Part shown: piece after piece, positions 17,449 through 27,531 of the stretch
How positions within the stretch are numbered: the stretch's first letter is position 1
Layout of the letters: each line of letters starts with the position of its first letter
Source of the DNA: Candidatus Heimdallarchaeota archaeon
GTDB lineage: Archaea; Asgardarchaeota; Heimdallarchaeia; Heimdallarchaeales; Heimdallarchaeaceae
Length of the DNA: 64,000 nucleotides
Direction: 5' to 3'
Assembly (NCBI GenBank): GCA_019057815.1
Contig: JAHLWR010000016.1
Location: 1 to 64,000 of the forward strand
Notes under the pieces: generated by a model
Database searches by the model: none
Seen by the model: the letters and a program-made list of their open reading frames with translations, nothing else
Told to the model about the DNA's origin: nothing
Translations under genes and position numbers: made by a program

Positions 17449-20400
17449 ATGAGGGTTCATAACTTATTTTTTAGAAATAGTAGTACTCTGTGTACTCATA
17501 ATATTATCCTTCATCGCATCTGGAGCAACTTTCGCGTTACAAAGCGATTCAACTGAAATTGAATCATCTTCACTAGTATTAGAATCTCAAAATACAAGTG
17601 CAATCGATTATTTTTACAGAGAATATGCTTACATTGACTTTGGATCTGAAGGATGGATTCATTCCGAAGTAGGAATTGAAGGAGTTGGGATACATCTGGG
17701 GAATCTAGATTTTTGGTCATTACCTACAGTTTTCATTGAAAATCTGGATCATTTTCACATGGATACATGGGATAATCGCGATCCCTTTTCTGATAATACT
17801 AACCTAAATGTACGGTTCCACTCGTTGTCATTGTCTGAAGCTGAATTCTATGCAGAAATGCTTGTATCTATTATTGAACAATTCTTAATTGTAGACTTCT
17901 CTTATGGAGGATACAATAGTTTTGACGACTGGTACGGTGACGAATGGCTCGAAGTTGTAGAAATATACTACAATGGCCATGCAGATTGGACTTCTTGTAT
18001 CAATACTTATGAAAATGCACTTCCTGTAGAGAAAGGTGGGATTGCAGCAGCAGTAGATATGTCAGAAGCTAGTTCTTTGCGTTTTAACGCGTGGTACGAC
18101 GGTGGTCTTAATGATTTCGTTGGATCTATTTCCTTGAGCTTCAATCCTGTTTGGGATACCTTATTTGGATCACATGCTTTTTCACTGAAAGAGATGCTTC
18201 ATCTTACTCAATTTCAAGTTTCTTCTGAAGCTACTGATTGGTTCCTCTTGATTATCGAACTTCCTGATGTTACTAATTTAGTTGTAACTCCATGGTTGAA
18301 TGAGGATTACATAAATATGGGTCAAGATTATCACCCTAATATTGAAGAACCATGGTATTTAGACCATACTTACAATGTTTGGGTAGATATAGCACAAGGA
18401 TACAATATAGCTGATTTCAACTTGAACTTCGATTTTGACGTCCTTTATTGGGAAACAATTCCCACTGAAAGAGCTGATTATCAAGTCGATGCACGTGGAT
18501 ATAGTTACAAACGAATTGAATTCCGAGGACCTAATGCTCATCTTGATGTCACGCCTTTTAACGAACTTTTACTCTCTGATGTATGGGAAATGTGCTTAAA
18601 TTATAATCCCAATGCCTTTGATATTGCAGTGCATCCACCACTATACTTAGATATTAATTATGTAGATACCAATGATCATCAGACAAGTGCTGATGGTATA
18701 GCAGACTATTTTGAGACACTTCTAGGTAGTAGCTTTACGTATAACGATTCCTTGATTGAATGGAGGTGGGATGATAAACTTCAAACTCAATTTGAGACTA
18801 TTCGATACTATTATGGAATAGAAATATACAATTTAGTAGACTTTAACGCTCTTCTTCAATCTAGTTTAGCATATCAATATTCCTCTATGATAAACAGTAG
18901 TACTATGCTAAGTTCTTACACAGACTTTCGTTGGAATATTCGTTATGATTCATACTATAATATATTTGGTTACCGTGTCGAACTAGTTGAATATTCACTT
19001 GATGAATATATTCAAGATCCAATTAAGACTTATACTGAAACTGCATTACCAATTGATCATTCCTTTGATATACTTACATTATTTGGTTGGACAACTTTAC
19101 CCTATAGTGCCTTATCATATAGACATGAAATTAGCCTGAATCTGCCAGTTTCAGATGATAGCGATATTACTATCGTACCTGGAGATCCTAATGGTTGGGG
19201 TTATCATTATTACTATTGGATAGATAACTGGAATCTACAAAGAAATGTAAGGCTAGATATCAATTATTATGTTCAAGAACCATGGACTACAGACGAGTTT
19301 GGTGTTAAAATAGATCCTATAACAAATTGGGTTGGAACTTTCAACAATGATTTTAAATCAGATACAATCGACTTAGATCAACCAGGAATAGGTGGATTAA
19401 GTTTCTACAACGTTGATTACTGGGACTATGATTTAGAATCTGGATTTTCAGGACTGACAATATTAAGTGTTGACGTTTGGGATACTCATATGGACTATTG
19501 GGATGTTAGTGAAAGCAATTGGATTCCTCGATTCCCAAGTTCTGGTATTTTAGAAGTAACGGGTGATTTGTTTTATGGAGATCTCGCTTTCGATATAGAA
19601 GGGTTCTATATTCCTGTAATTTTCGAATATAATTCCACTTATAATAGATACATTTCAACTATAGATTTCAGCGCTCCTGAATTTGCTGATGGTGATTGGT
19701 TATTAACTGTTGAAGCAGAAGATAATTCAAACAACATTGGATGGAACTACTACGATATATATGTAGATAATTTCGACGATATTCTTTATGACGAACCAGC
19801 TCTAGTTGAATGGGTACCTCCAACACCTGATGAATTTGCTGCAGTTGCTGGTGAAATAACCATATCTGTAAATGTTACTGATGATGTAGGAGTTTACAGT
19901 GTTATTCTTTGGACAAACTTCGGAGGATATCCTCTTGAAGATCCTGATTTGGATGGAATATACTCTATGGTGTATGATACTACATACGATTTTGATGGAT
20001 CACTTGTGCTCATTGCAGAAGTATGGGATTTCGAAGGACATTATTCTGCTATAACTAGAGATTTAGAGATAGATAACTATCCTTCAGGCGATCCACCAAC
20101 ATTATCAATAATTTCACCTACAGAAGGTGAGACTATTAACGAAACCTATCTTGTTCAAGCACTAGTAACTGATGATATAGGAATAAAAGCTGTATCTCTA
20201 ACAGTGGACGATAGAGCTCCTGTTATTATGACTTACAATGAAATTTCTGGTTATTTTGAAACATTGTACATTACAACGCAATTATCTGATGGTTACCACT
20301 CATTTACCATTACTGTAATTGACGAAGATGAAAACACACACTTTGTTTCACAAACTGTTAACGTTTATGTTAACAACGGTGGAAGTCCTATGGAAGGTAA

Positions 20401-20869
20401 TCCACCTGAATACAACTTAGTGAATGTTCCAATCAATCAAACACAGGAAGAATTACAAACGCAAATTAATCAAGTAACTGATGAATCAAAAGCTATCAGT
20501 GGTACTTTTAACTGGCAAGTTGAAGTAAGAGATGACATAGGAATTTCACAAGTAGGTATTGCAATCGATGATCAAATCTATGTTATGTCAGGTAGTGATT
20601 CAGGACCCAACATGTGGTCAATGTGGGTTTTTGAATGGGATAGCACTAGAGTTAATGATGGAGCACATATTGCTATAATTTCCATAACTGATATAGATAG
20701 CAATCAACATGAGATTCAGATAATTATAGGTTTTACCACTAGCAATGGAAATACTAAAGATGATGCTACTATAGGTATTGATGGTTTTGAAGCATTATGG
20801 GTTATATTCGCTATCTTACCAATAACTGTAAGTCTTAGATTCGTTAGGAAACAGAGAAACAAACTCTAA
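17449..20869 (+). CDS. Large membrane-anchored cell-surface protein with Ig-like domains (probable N-terminal frameshift)
   Basis: The open frame with a canonical start begins at ATG 17759 (1036 residues), but the same frame is open from 17453 and encodes a convincing signal peptide (TYFLEIVVLCVLIILSFIAS, then GATFA). No ATG, GTG or TTG precedes it in frame. An ATG at 17449 lies in the next frame; dropping one G from the GGG at 17453-17455 would give MRFITYFLEIVV and join both parts. The protein is Asp/Tyr/Trp-rich. From about residue 680 (17759 numbering) there are three Ig/cadherin-like repeats with DDIGI/DDVGV and NEYF-type strands. The C-terminus ends in a transmembrane helix plus RKQRNKL, so it is secreted and anchored. 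It is probably an S-layer or adhesin protein. Confidence 0.75.
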
Positions 20870-21242
20870 AGTTTTTTTTTTACTTTTTTTTTGAAGACAT
20901 TCTCTAAATTTCGTAAGATTCAAAAATAAAGACAATTGAAAGAAAAAGGAACAGAGCTATAAACGTTGGAAAAACCATAAAATTCTTAATTTCACTCTCT
21001 TTACTTTGTTTGTTTTTTATTTCTTTGTTTTTTCTCAGAATTTATGCGTACCAAATTGAAACTATTATGCTATATAGATCTAAGGATAACTTAACATGCA
21101 CATATGAAAGTGATTTATCAGTCTCTTAAAAGAAAGAAATAACACTTTGAGATCTACTTTCTTTCCTTTTTTATAAAGAATGTAGAAAAAAAATTCTATC
21201 TCATTTCATTCAATTTATATTTTATAAGTTTTTTTTGTACTT
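20870..21242 (+). terminator. T-rich terminator followed by featureless intergenic DNA
   Basis: A run of ten T residues and then nine T residues directly follows the surface-protein stop (20872-20893), as expected for archaeal U-tract termination. The remaining 350 bases contain no ORF or RNA gene that could be recognised, only a TATA-like stretch (ATTTATATTTTATAAG) near 21210-21225, about 25-30 nt before the miniprotein start at 21243. Confidence 0.5.
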
Positions 21243-21380
21243 ATGTTATGCCCACATTGTCGTAATAAGCAAAAGAAAAAAGTTTCTATGAAAGCTGTTA
21301 AACGAAAGGGGGGTTTTCATAAAAAAACCAAATTTCAATGCTTAAAATGTGGGTTAATTAGAATGAAAGACAACAAGTGA
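21243..21380 (+). CDS. 45-residue zinc-ribbon miniprotein
   Basis: The ORF has a TATA-like element about 25 nt upstream and encodes 45 residues. An N-terminal CPHC (C3, C6) and a C-terminal CLKC are separated by a very basic segment (KQKKKVSMKAVKRKGGFHKK). The two CxxC pairs would form one treble-clef or rubredoxin-type zinc ribbon, and the charge suggests nucleic-acid or ribosome binding. No homologue is recognised. The coding call rests on the paired CxxC motifs and the promoter position. Confidence 0.6.
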   Translation: MLCPHCRNKQKKKVSMKAVKRKGGFHKKTKFQCLKCGLIRMKDNK

Positions 21381-21396
21381 GTTTCATTGAAGAATT

Positions 21397-22206
21397 TTAG
21401 GGTTTACATGTTTTTAAGTTCACTTTATCATCTAAAAATATCGGAGTGCGCATTGTAAAGCCTTCAAAAGGGTATGAGAAAGACAGTATTTTGTGTGCTT
21501 TCATAGGTGGAATTTTTAGTAAACATCCTTCTGGAACGGTTAGTTGTTCTTCTTCAACAAGAAGCACTTGTTCTCCTTTTATGCTTAAATACCATTCACT
21601 ACTCTTAGAATGATAATGAAGAGAATTATCATGTTCATTTTTGTTCATCTCATTTTCATTTGCATAGCTCATATATGCAAGACATAATTCTTTAGTTTCA
21701 TATTTCGCTGTTCCTAGCCCCAACAGCCAACAATTTTGATTTTCTTGATCATTCAAATCAGCTAAATAACCTTTAGAGGAGTTAATTGAATTTTGACTAT
21801 AATTCTGAAGAGACTTTTCATTGATTGTACACTCATTCTTTCTTACATTGATTTTCTTATCCTCTTTATGTGGAACTTTTATCCCTATGTGTTGAATCTT
21901 TCCTTTTCCACCAATCACTGAATGAGGAACATTTGGTTGAACCAGCAGAAGTCCTTTTTCCTTAACCCTAAGAATCGTATCCTTTCCTACTGAAATCCAC
22001 ATTTCTCCATTTAGAACTATGTAAAGTTCTTGTGCATGTGTGTGATAGTGCACAGCTGGATCACTCCAAGGTTCTACAAAACTTGTTTTCCCTAGTTGTA
22101 GATAAGAATCATAGTAATTTTTTTCTTTAAAACAACCAATAATCCATCCTTTTTTATCCTTTAAATCATAGATGAAGGAATTATCAGACATTCTTTTCAA
22201 AACCAT
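21397..22206 (-). CDS. Bicupin domain protein
   Basis: A 269-residue protein with two cupin barrels. The first has HYHTHAQELYIVLNGEM (metal ligands HxH, E) and a downstream PNVPHSV His. The second has LHYHSKSSEWYLSIKGE and PPMKAHKI. Both keep the HxHxxxxE...H pattern, so each may bind a metal. Cupin pairs of this kind are dioxygenases, isomerases or sugar/small-molecule binders; the substrate cannot be assigned. It is immediately downstream (2 bp) of the MBL hydrolase gene on the same strand, so the two are probably co-transcribed and may act on related compounds. Confidence 0.8.
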   Translation of the reverse strand: MVLKRMSDNSFIYDLKDKKGWIIGCFKEKNYYDSYLQLGKTSFVEPWSDPAVHYHTHAQELYIVLNGEMWISVGKDTILRVKEKGLLLVQPNVPHSVIGGKGKIQHIGIKVPHKEDKKINVRKNECTINEKSLQNYSQNSINSSKGYLADLNDQENQNCWLLGLGTAKYETKELCLAYMSYANENEMNKNEHDNSLHYHSKSSEWYLSIKGEQVLLVEEEQLTVPEGCLLKIPPMKAHKILSFSYPFEGFTMRTPIFLDDKVNLKTCKP

Positions 22207-22208
22207 AA

Positions 22209-23054
22209 TTAGAGGTTTTTAATAACAACATAAAATTGCTCAAGCATCATTTTCAGACGTCCACTCTCCACTTCATATGGAAATTGAGGAAAGTCAGTTC
22301 GATTGACCAGTTCTTCTTTGGGGACATTTTGTTCCACAAGCTCCTCAATTTTCTTAGTAAGTTCAGTTAGATATTTTTTATGAAGTTCAAGTTCTTTATT
22401 CGATGTTACAGGTCCATGTCCTGGAATAATAATATTAGCTCGCAACTCTAGCATTTTGTCAATAGCTTCTATCCATAAATATGGATTAGCAGTGGGATCG
22501 CCACCATATGGGAATGTTTCAGAAAATATCAAATCACCTGAAAATATCAAAGCATCGCTAGGGACATAGACAAATGCACTTCCTCTTGTATGACCATGTG
22601 TTTCAATAATCTCTATTTGCCTACCTTCATCATCTAGTGTTAGTTTACCAGTGAATGTCTCGTTGGGAAGAACTATCTTCAGATTTTGCCATTTTTCTTT
22701 TAAGTCAGGATTATTTTCAGCCCACGTTTTTAGATTCTCTTCTGTTGATTGTTTTCGCTCCTTCATTATTTCATTTGTAAAAATTGTAGAAATAATGCGA
22801 CAATCCTCGAAAACCTGATTCCCAAATACATGATCACTATGGCAATGCGTATTTACTAGTATTCTTACTGGAAGCTTTGTTTCCTTTTCAGCTATATCCC
22901 TTATATTCTTCAAAGTTACTGGGTCCATTCCTGAATCTAACATTACTACAAAGTTTTTCAATCTCACAAAAGCTACATTACCTCTTGTTTCTCCTTTTGT
23001 ATGTGCCCAAACATTTTCTGTCAATTTCAACATCTCAACCATTTTAGTCACCAA
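22209..23054 (-). CDS. Metallo-beta-lactamase-fold hydrolase
   Basis: A 281-residue MBL-fold protein. The di-metal motif is THCHSDH (H70, H72, D74, H75), followed by a third His in ETHGHTRGSAF, the bridging Asp in IFSGDLIF and a final His in PGHGPVT. No RNase-specific beta-CASP insert is present. The layout matches glyoxalase II/lactonase-like or sulfur-dioxygenase-like single-domain members; no rhodanese domain is attached. The start could be at any of three close Met codons (residues 1, 5, 8). It lies between the DUF4139 and bicupin genes in what looks like one operon. Confidence 0.85.
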   Translation of the reverse strand: MVTKMVEMLKLTENVWAHTKGETRGNVAFVRLKNFVVMLDSGMDPVTLKNIRDIAEKETKLPVRILVNTHCHSDHVFGNQVFEDCRIISTIFTNEIMKERKQSTEENLKTWAENNPDLKEKWQNLKIVLPNETFTGKLTLDDEGRQIEIIETHGHTRGSAFVYVPSDALIFSGDLIFSETFPYGGDPTANPYLWIEAIDKMLELRANIIIPGHGPVTSNKELELHKKYLTELTKKIEELVEQNVPKEELVNRTDFPQFPYEVESGRLKMMLEQFYVVIKNL

Positions 23055-23071
23055 ATATTCTAATGCTCAAT

Positions 23072-24997
23072 TTACAGCTTATCAATTTCTTTTAATATCG
23101 TTTTCGATATTTTTTCGACTTTTATGTCGATAGTTTCAATAGATTTCCTTTTAGTTTCCATTTTTTCGAACAAATCATTCATTTTTGTTACGTATTTAGC
23201 TCGTGTCTTTCCTTCTTCACCCTCACTTCGCAAAACTTGTATGGATTTGGTTATATTTTGATATTCGCTTTCCATTCTTTTAATGCTTTTTTCCTCTGAA
23301 TCTCTCTGTACAACAAGCTTCTGTTTTTCTGTTCTCAAATCTCTTATTTTCTTTATTATCGTTCCTTGTTTCTCATCTATTGTTTCTAAGTCAAGTAATT
23401 CTTCTAGAACCTGATCTGATACAGAGGCGATTGATACACTTTGTGAAGTTTTTCGAAAAGTGTGAATTTTCGCTTTAAGGCTGGATTTTTCTTCAATTTT
23501 TATTTTTGCTCGAAAATAGTTTGGAGTTTCTTTGACTTCAATTTTAGATTTTTTCTTGTCTACTTCGTAGCCATATAGTTTTGGTGTTTCAAGAATTATC
23601 TGTTTCTCTTCATCTGCTTTATTTTCGATCTCAAAAAGATATTCTGTCTTGTTTATGAAACTTTCAACATAATAATATCCAGAAAGAGAGATGTTTACTA
23701 GCTTAGTTGAGGATTCTTCGCTTTGCTTGATGTATATATCTTGTTCTAAACGGTGAGGGATAATTTGTTTCTCATCTTTTGGAACCCTTTGCAGCATAGC
23801 CTCCCCTGAATAATCTCCTTTTTCATATATTGTTACAGGTCCTTCTTCCCAAGCATATCCAGATTTATTTTCAATCTCTATTGCACCAAAGGGATGTGAT
23901 GCATGGTTAGCTCTATTGTAGATGTAAATCTTCTCTTTTGGCACATCAGTAGAATGTAGAAGTAGAAGAGCTGATTCTCCTTTTTTAATAGTAACCAGCT
24001 GTTTTAAACTGAAAGTAACACTTTCTGTTGTTGTTACAATTTCAGCTTCTTGTTCTGCTGTTTCTTCATATTCGTAAGGTTCTTCAATCGCAGCAGCACC
24101 AACAAAGTCCATTTTAGCTACTGCCCTTTTTGCTCTTTTAGGAGCAGCCATAGGAGCTAATTTAGGAGAAGGTCTTGGTTCGAATTCTGCTTCAGGTTTC
24201 ATAACACTAATACCTGTCTGTGTAGGTCTAGAAACGTAAGGTCTGTCTATTAGCCATGGAGAGCTCATATCATACTTAAATGAAATTGGAAGGCCTGTTA
24301 GAAGCTGAACTTGGGCATCGATCCAATCAATTTGAGTATTGTTACTCACTAAAGCCCACAGCTCAAATACAGCTTTTTCTTCTCCTATACTATATATTCG
24401 GTAAGATGATTGCCATGCGGGTAGTTCAGTAAGATATGAAACTACAATATCCTTTTCACTTTCATCAGTAAATGAGATTTTTATGTTTTTAACGTCTTCC
24501 TTTTTGCTTTTAGAAAGCAAATCTAGCTGATCATTTAGTGATTTTCTGAAATACTCTTCTGCAGGAAAAATACTTTCTATCTCTTTAGAAGCAACTTGTT
24601 TAATCAGATTGTCTGGAGATGAGAGAACAATTGTGATTTCAGCACCATCATCCTTATTCTCTGATTCACTTTCTTGATACCCTACTAATCTTCCCTCATA
24701 TTTTTCTCCATTTAAGAGATTAATCTGAATTCTAGAACCCGAAAGCAAGTCTAAAATTGATGTTAAAGCACATCCACTTTGCTCAATCTCTATTTCTCCT
24801 TTCGTTTCAGAATCAAAAGAAATTGAAGATAATAGTGATTCCCCTTCGATGTCAACATGAAACGTTTTTAAAAAATCATCAGTCTGTTTTTTCAATACAG
24901 GGAATAAAATATCCTTTTCCTTACATCGTGCTTGAGCTGAAAGCCATCCAACACCCATTTTATAGAGTTTAACTTCTTTAATTTCGAAAATAACCAT
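23072..24997 (-). CDS. DUF4139 domain protein with coiled-coil tail
   Basis: A 641-residue protein. The DUF4139 core (mucoidy-inhibitor-like family) is recognised by LTELPAWQSSYRIYSIGEEK followed by a strand ending in ALVSNNTQIDW, from about residue 185 to 490. It is interrupted at about 262-325 by a low-complexity Pro/Ala/Glu linker (KPEAEFEPRPSPKLAPMAAP), as is usual for this family. Residues about 545-635 are a Lys/Glu-rich coiled coil. No signal peptide or membrane helix is seen, so it appears cytosolic. The function of DUF4139 proteins is unknown. It is the first gene of a likely DUF4139/MBL/bicupin operon, 17 bp from the next gene. Confidence 0.75.
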   Translation of the reverse strand: MVIFEIKEVKLYKMGVGWLSAQARCKEKDILFPVLKKQTDDFLKTFHVDIEGESLLSSISFDSETKGEIEIEQSGCALTSILDLLSGSRIQINLLNGEKYEGRLVGYQESESENKDDGAEITIVLSSPDNLIKQVASKEIESIFPAEEYFRKSLNDQLDLLSKSKKEDVKNIKISFTDESEKDIVVSYLTELPAWQSSYRIYSIGEEKAVFELWALVSNNTQIDWIDAQVQLLTGLPISFKYDMSSPWLIDRPYVSRPTQTGISVMKPEAEFEPRPSPKLAPMAAPKRAKRAVAKMDFVGAAAIEEPYEYEETAEQEAEIVTTTESVTFSLKQLVTIKKGESALLLLHSTDVPKEKIYIYNRANHASHPFGAIEIENKSGYAWEEGPVTIYEKGDYSGEAMLQRVPKDEKQIIPHRLEQDIYIKQSEESSTKLVNISLSGYYYVESFINKTEYLFEIENKADEEKQIILETPKLYGYEVDKKKSKIEVKETPNYFRAKIKIEEKSSLKAKIHTFRKTSQSVSIASVSDQVLEELLDLETIDEKQGTIIKKIRDLRTEKQKLVVQRDSEEKSIKRMESEYQNITKSIQVLRSEGEEGKTRAKYVTKMNDLFEKMETKRKSIETIDIKVEKISKTILKEIDKL

Positions 24998-25040
24998 ATA
25001 TCAAAATAATAAATACTCAATAAAAAGGTTATTAGAATCA

Positions 25041-25874
25041 TCATTCGAGTGTATCGAAAAAGTCTTTTACATAATCACCAATAATTTCATGATTTCCAAC
25101 TATAATTCTATGAGCATCCCCAAAACTTATGAGCTTTGACTTAGGATGAAGAGTTGCAAATAATTTTGAATTTTCTGGATCTGTAAACCAATCTTGTTCA
25201 GCAATAAGCACTAAAATAGGAAGGTCCAATTCTTTTTCTCTACCTCTGATATCATATTTATGAATGAATTCTATCAATATTCGAAGCTGTATATACAAAC
25301 CTGCTTCCTTAAATCTTTTTAATGCATAATCTAGATTTTCTGTTTCTTTTGGAGTCTTAAATTTGAGATAAATTCTAAGTATAAAGACTACGAATTTTTG
25401 TGCTAACCATAATAAAGGATAAGGTAGTAATTTTAAAACATCAAACCACCATTTGGTCTTGAACTTCGATTCTGGACTTGCTGATAACATACCTTTAGGT
25501 TTCACACCATTCTTTGTTAGGTAATATAAATATGATAAAGCTGATCCTATACAACTTCCCCAGATGAAGAATTCATCATCTTTTAAATTATATAATTTAA
25601 TAACCTTAGATAAGTCATCTGTATATTCCTCAACTCCCCATATACCTCGTTTATGCGGTTTACTTGATTTGCCAAATCCTCTAGGTTCATATATTATAAT
25701 ATTTGCATATCTCTGAAATGACTCAATCAGAGGTGTTCTTGCTTCGATTGAATCTAACCAACCAGGAATCATAATAATGGATCGATTTTGATAACTCTCA
25801 TTTAAGCATTGAAAATATTTGTACCTAAGCTGTATAAATGGCTTCTTTGAAACTTCAAGATATCTATCTTCCAC
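25041..25874 (-). CDS. Alpha/beta hydrolase with Cys nucleophile
   Basis: A 277-residue alpha/beta-hydrolase. The oxyanion region is MIPGWLDS; the nucleophile elbow reads WGSCIGSAL, matching G-x-C-x-G, so the nucleophile is Cys rather than Ser, as in dienelactone-hydrolase-like members. The acid is probably D in LIAEQDWFTDP and the base H in GDAHRIIVG. The cap is helical and rather hydrophobic (PYPLLWLAQKFVVFILRIYL) and could touch the membrane. The substrate is unknown. The gene is divergent from DegV, with about 95 bp between starts. Confidence 0.8.
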   Translation of the reverse strand: MEDRYLEVSKKPFIQLRYKYFQCLNESYQNRSIIMIPGWLDSIEARTPLIESFQRYANIIIYEPRGFGKSSKPHKRGIWGVEEYTDDLSKVIKLYNLKDDEFFIWGSCIGSALSYLYYLTKNGVKPKGMLSASPESKFKTKWWFDVLKLLPYPLLWLAQKFVVFILRIYLKFKTPKETENLDYALKRFKEAGLYIQLRILIEFIHKYDIRGREKELDLPILVLIAEQDWFTDPENSKLFATLHPKSKLISFGDAHRIIVGNHEIIGDYVKDFFDTLE

Positions 25875-25970
25875 AAGCAGCGTAATATGTGAAGTTAAAA
25901 AGTTTATTCAAACACTACTCCCATAAAAATTCACGAAAGGTTTATTTAAAACATGTTTTTCTCCACTGTT

Positions 25971-26828
25971 ATGAAAGTAAAAATAGTAGTTGATAGTTGT
26001 GGTGACACTCATCAAAGTGTTTTAGAAAAATATGATATTGGAATGATTCCTCTAAATATCCATATAGGAAAGATGATGAGAGATGGAATTGACATAACAC
26101 CTGAAGATTACTACAAAATTATTGAAGATGTTGAACTCCCAGATACTTCCGCTCCTAATCTTTCCCAATGGAAAGAATGCTTTGATACTTATCTTGAAAA
26201 AGATAATTATGATAAATTGGTTTTAGTAACAATAGCTCAGAAATTGTCTAATACTTATGAACAAGCGTGTGTTGCCGCTAGAAAATATTATCCAAGTAAA
26301 ATAGAGGTACTTGATTCAATGAGTGCATCTGCTGGTGAAGGTATAGTAGCTATCAAGTTTAGTGAGCTATTGAAAAAAGGATATGACTCTACTACTGTAT
26401 ATAATTTTATGCAAAATCTTCGCTTAAAAGTTGTTCAAATAGGTTATATGAATACTTTGAAAATGTTAGTCAAATCGGGCAGAATAAGTAAAGCAAGTGA
26501 ATTTATCGCGTCCATAGGAAGATTAAAACCTATGATTATTACGAAAAACGGTGAAAATTTACCCTTAGGTAAAGCTATTAGCTTAAAAAGCGCTAAGAAA
26601 AAAGCAATCGAAGAAATGGCTGAAAGAATAGATCCCTCTTTAAGTTATTCACTCTTTGTTACACATGCAGAAGCAAAAGAATCAGCTAAAGAACTAGAGG
26701 AAATTATGAAAGAACGGTTTTCAATTAGTAAATCATTCATAAGCTATATGGGACCTGTTGTTGGAAGCAGAATGGGAAAAGGTGCGGTTTTTATTACAAC
26801 TATTCCTGATTTGGAACCAACTGAATAA
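25971..26828 (+). CDS. DegV-family fatty-acid-binding protein
   Basis: A 285-residue protein of normal DegV length. The N-terminus KIVVDSCGDTHQSVLEKY and the P-L-N-I-H motif (GMIPLNIHIG) are family hallmarks, followed by the DTSAPNLSQW lipid-contact loop and the C-terminal SYMGPVVGSRMGKGA segment. DegV/FakB proteins bind a fatty acid and in bacteria present it to a DhaK-like fatty-acid kinase. An alternative ATG at 25953 would add six residues; 25971 gives the usual MKVKIVVDS start. No FakA kinase is encoded in the window. A hairpin after the stop should terminate transcription. Confidence 0.85.
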   Translation: MKVKIVVDSCGDTHQSVLEKYDIGMIPLNIHIGKMMRDGIDITPEDYYKIIEDVELPDTSAPNLSQWKECFDTYLEKDNYDKLVLVTIAQKLSNTYEQACVAARKYYPSKIEVLDSMSASAGEGIVAIKFSELLKKGYDSTTVYNFMQNLRLKVVQIGYMNTLKMLVKSGRISKASEFIASIGRLKPMIITKNGENLPLGKAISLKSAKKKAIEEMAERIDPSLSYSLFVTHAEAKESAKELEEIMKERFSISKSFISYMGPVVGSRMGKGAVFITTIPDLEPTE

Positions 26829-26830
26829 TA

Positions 26831-26852
26831 GGAGACAATCAGGTCAGTCTCC
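26831..26852 (+). terminator. Hairpin downstream of the DegV gene
   Basis: GGAGAC (26831-26836) pairs with GTCTCC (26847-26852) across a 10-nt loop, directly after the DegV stop and followed by a pyrimidine-rich tract. It is a probable terminator. Confidence 0.4.
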
Positions 26853-26958
26853 TTCCTTCAATAAACTGTCAGAAATTAGATGCCTTCGTAAAAACTTTGC
26901 TAAAATATAAGGAAATAGAATTTAACAAAATGATTCAAGGGTATGATACTCACTGGAT

Positions 26959-27372
26959 CTAGTCTGTGTCTTCTACAGATGCCCATAACACTTGACCATT
27001 ACCAGCATCTACTATGATTTCATAATATGCATTATCATATATTAAAACTATTTTCCACACCAAATAACCATTCTCATTTTCGAGAAAACTGGATACTATA
27101 GTTCCACTTGTAGTATAATCTAACGCAATTTGTTCTGCTTGTATCTGACTGATATCTGCAAAAACTAAGAGATCACCATCGTAATTTTCATCGACAGCTA
27201 TGCTTCCTACATAATCAGGAAACTGATGATCGCCTTCAAAATTGCCGTCTTCCTCTGGTATTATATTAAATGGTAAAGTTATTACACCAGTTACACTAAG
27301 TATTCCAATAACACCAAAAGCCACAAGTAGAAGTGTGCTTGTGCCTAGTATGTATTTTGTTTTTGTTTTCAT
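26959..27372 (-). CDS. Membrane-anchored PepSY-like protein
   Basis: About 137 residues: an N-terminal transmembrane or signal-anchor helix (LGTSTLLLVAFGVIGILSVT), an acidic linker, and a C-terminal PepSY-like domain (QIQAEQIALDYTTSGTIVSS, then the YYEIIVDAGNGQVLW ending). PepSY domains are extracytoplasmic and often inhibit or sense proteases. The frame is open upstream to 27528, but that part runs into a transposon-end-like hairpin and is not protein-like; the ATG at 27372 gives a clean signal anchor. It is downstream of a winged-helix regulator on the same strand. Confidence 0.7.
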   Translation of the reverse strand: MKTKTKYILGTSTLLLVAFGVIGILSVTGVITLPFNIIPEEDGNFEGDHQFPDYVGSIAVDENYDGDLLVFADISQIQAEQIALDYTTSGTIVSSFLENENGYLVWKIVLIYDNAYYEIIVDAGNGQVLWASVEDTD

Positions 27373-27490
27373 CAATAGATAAATCTCATCTATATTAAAT
27401 AGGTTATTGGTACAGATTTTTATTCCTCTAGTACAACTATTTAATTTACAGATATTTCTCAAAAAAAAGATAAATAGCACATCCGTCAGA

Positions 27491-27526
27491 TGAACTACTC
27501 CTACCTTAAGGAAGGGAACTTCTGCC
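27491..27526 (-). repeat. Solo IS605/TnpB right-end-like hairpin (copy a)
   Basis: On the minus strand this reads GCAGAAGTTCCC, then TTCCTTAAGG, then TAGGAGTAGTTCA. The last 15 bases match the right end next to the tnpB at 45.7 kb, and the first part matches the hairpin at 47.0 kb. No tnpB is adjacent: it begins a few bases after the stop of the winged-helix gene. It is interpreted as a remnant transposon end. Confidence 0.55.
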
Positions 27527-27531
27527 ATCCA

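Noticed and set aside
27373-27528. N-terminal extension of the PepSY-like gene
   Set aside because: The extra codons come from the transposon-end-like hairpin and are not protein-like; the ATG at 27372 begins a proper signal anchor.
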